Source: Pseudarthrobacter sp. ATCC 49987
Lineage (GTDB): Bacteria; Actinomycetota; Actinomycetes; Actinomycetales; Micrococcaceae
Direction: 5' to 3'
NCBI RefSeq assembly: GCF_009928425.1
Contig: NZ_JAABNS010000001.1
Location: 372,001 to 436,000, forward strand
DNA length: 64,000 bases
Positions 62,961-64,000 of the stretch are shown here, one piece after another. The position numbers were made by a program, and so were the translations under genes. The notes beneath the pieces were generated by a model. That model made no database searches. It was given only the letters and a program-made list of their open reading frames with translations, and was not told where the DNA came from. Each line of letters begins with the position of its first letter. Positions within the stretch are counted from its first letter, which is position 1.

Positions 62961-64000
62961 ATGCCCGATCCGGTGGACAACAACACAGCCCATGCTGCCG
63001 CGGAGGCAGAACAACCCGAACTCCGTCGCCGGCGTGACCGCCGCCGCGGCGAGGGCTCCGACGCCCGGACAGGAACCATGCCCATCATCACGCCCAACGA
63101 CGTCGCCAGTGAAGCACCGCGCACCGTCCGCAGCAGCTCATGGGCAGAGGCCGCAGCTGCGGCCGATGCGCCGCAGGAACCGACCCGTCCTCCGATTGAC
63201 GCTGTCCCGCAGGCTCCCGCTCCCGTTCGCGCGGACCTGCCTGCCGCCCCCGAGACGGCACCTTCCATCCCGGCGCTGCCGAGCCGGGCCGCCCGCTCGG
63301 CCAGCCGGGCCGCCGCCCTGTCCGCCCCTGCACCCGATTTCATCAGCTCGCCGGGCCTCTTTGTCCGTGAGCAGAAGCCCCGGCCGGTCGGCGGCCTCCG
63401 CGGCGCCCTCTACGCCCTGACCGGGGGCGGACTGAACCTGGGCCCGAGCGCCCGGCAGCGAGAAGAGGACGAACTGGCGCGGCGCATCTCCCGCCAGCTC
63501 CAGGGCAGTTACAACACCGCCGTCCTGAGCCTGAAGGGCGGCATCGGCAAGACCTCCACGACGGTCGGCGTCGGGCTGACCCTGGCCGAGTTCCGCGGTG
63601 ACCCGCCGTGCGCCATCGACGCGAACCCGGATTCCGGCGACCTCGTCGAGCGCGCCCTCGGCGAGGGCATTTACCAGCAGCAGAGTCCGCGCACCATCAC
63701 GGACCTGCTGCAGAACATCGACTCCATCGATTCCCTCACCGCCCTGGCGCGGTACATGCACCACGCGGGCCGGCTGCACCTGATTGCCGGTGAACAGGAC
63801 CCCGAGGTCTCCGACTCCCTGACCGCGGAGGAATACCTGCGGATCCGCAAACTCATCTCCGGCTACTACTCCGTGGCCCTGACCGACTGCGGCACCGGCG
63901 TCACCCACAACGCCATGAGCGGCATCCTGCAGTCCGCGGACAACCTGATCATCGCGGCGGGGTATGCGGTCAGCGGCGCCAAGCGCGCCCGCAGCACCCT
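62961..64000 (+). CDS. ParA/MinD-like ATPase (3' end outside window)
   Basis: The frame opens at ATG 62961 (GGGGGG before it) and stays open to the window edge, 346 residues so far. Residues 1 to about 155 are a Pro/Ala/Arg-rich region. From about residue 190 a deviant Walker A P-loop appears (AVLSLKGGIGKTSTT), followed by CAIDANPDSGDL and ALTDCGTGVTHNAMSGIL, the MinD/ParA fold. Such long N-terminal tails are typical of the actinobacterial ESX-associated EspI/MinD-like ATPases, so a type VII secretion locus may continue beyond the edge (inference). Confidence 0.8.
   Translation, partial: MPDPVDNNTAHAAAEAEQPELRRRRDRRRGEGSDARTGTMPIITPNDVASEAPRTVRSSSWAEAAAAADAPQEPTRPPIDAVPQAPAPVRADLPAAPETAPSIPALPSRAARSASRAAALSAPAPDFISSPGLFVREQKPRPVGGLRGALYALTGGGLNLGPSARQREEDELARRISRQLQGSYNTAVLSLKGGIGKTSTTVGVGLTLAEFRGDPPCAIDANPDSGDLVERALGEGIYQQQSPRTITDLLQNIDSIDSLTALARYMHHAGRLHLIAGEQDPEVSDSLTAEEYLRIRKLISGYYSVALTDCGTGVTHNAMSGILQSADNLIIAAGYAVSGAKRARST

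Overview
The window is high-GC DNA with actinobacterial gene content and order. Closest in style are the Micrococcaceae (Arthrobacter/Pseudarthrobacter type): a paa regulon with a TetR repressor, fused RmlC-RmlD, a pta with an N-terminal P-loop domain, LCP and DUF4012 proteins, and sortase-anchored proteins with short basic tails. This placement rests on gene content, not on a database search. Genes are dense on both strands. No rRNA, tRNA, CRISPR array or intact insertion sequence was recognised.

Layout. 1-7.5 kb: end of an LPDTG surface protein, a decayed flavohemoprotein tail, then the first part of the phenylacetate (paa) pathway (thioesterase, paaZ, repressor paaR, paaK, paaI). 7.7-14.4 kb: acetate metabolism (pta, ackA), a GNAT acetyltransferase and oligopeptidase B, with intergenic palindromes. 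14.6-23.5 kb: a lipoprotein protease, then an unusual module. This has a membrane-anchored Hsp70-type ATPase, two dynamin-like GTPases, an acidic protein, an ECF sigma factor and three small proteins built from D-x-N-x-D-G repeats. 23.5-28.7 kb: dTDP-rhamnose genes, an LCP ligase and a low-molecular-weight tyrosine phosphatase. 28.8-33.7 kb: paaABCDE and an enoyl-CoA hydratase. 33.8-38.1 kb: galU, VanZ, a LANTG surface protein and DUF4012. 38.2-53.5 kb: an exopolysaccharide locus with a complete-looking legionaminic-acid (nonulosonic acid) pathway and a BY-kinase. 53.7-61.2 kb: a branched-chain 2-oxoacid dehydrogenase operon with its Lrp regulator. An O-antigen-polymerase-like gene has entered behind the E2 gene, flanked by a roughly 197-bp direct duplication of the E2 3' end. 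61.2-64 kb: two tiny membrane proteins, a LysM/sortase-like protein and the start of a ParA/MinD-like ATPase.

How the genes work together. Three 22-bp palindromic sites in front of paaZ, paaI-paaK and paaA look like one PaaR regulon split over 27 kb. The glycan genes make precursors (GalU, RmlA/B/CD, the Leg enzymes), start and build a unit (sugar transferase, WecG-type enzyme, a sialyltransferase-motif protein), flip it (flippase), polymerise it (the displaced Wzy-like protein at 58.4 kb) and control it (BY-kinase, phosphatase, LCP). The most novel region is 15.9-23.5 kb. Two intergenic regions there share a precisely spaced two-way promoter, GTTTGAT-N18-GTTCCC ... GGGAAC-N18-CTCTAAT. This suggests the local ECF sigma factor co-controls one dynamin GTPase and the acidic repeat proteins.
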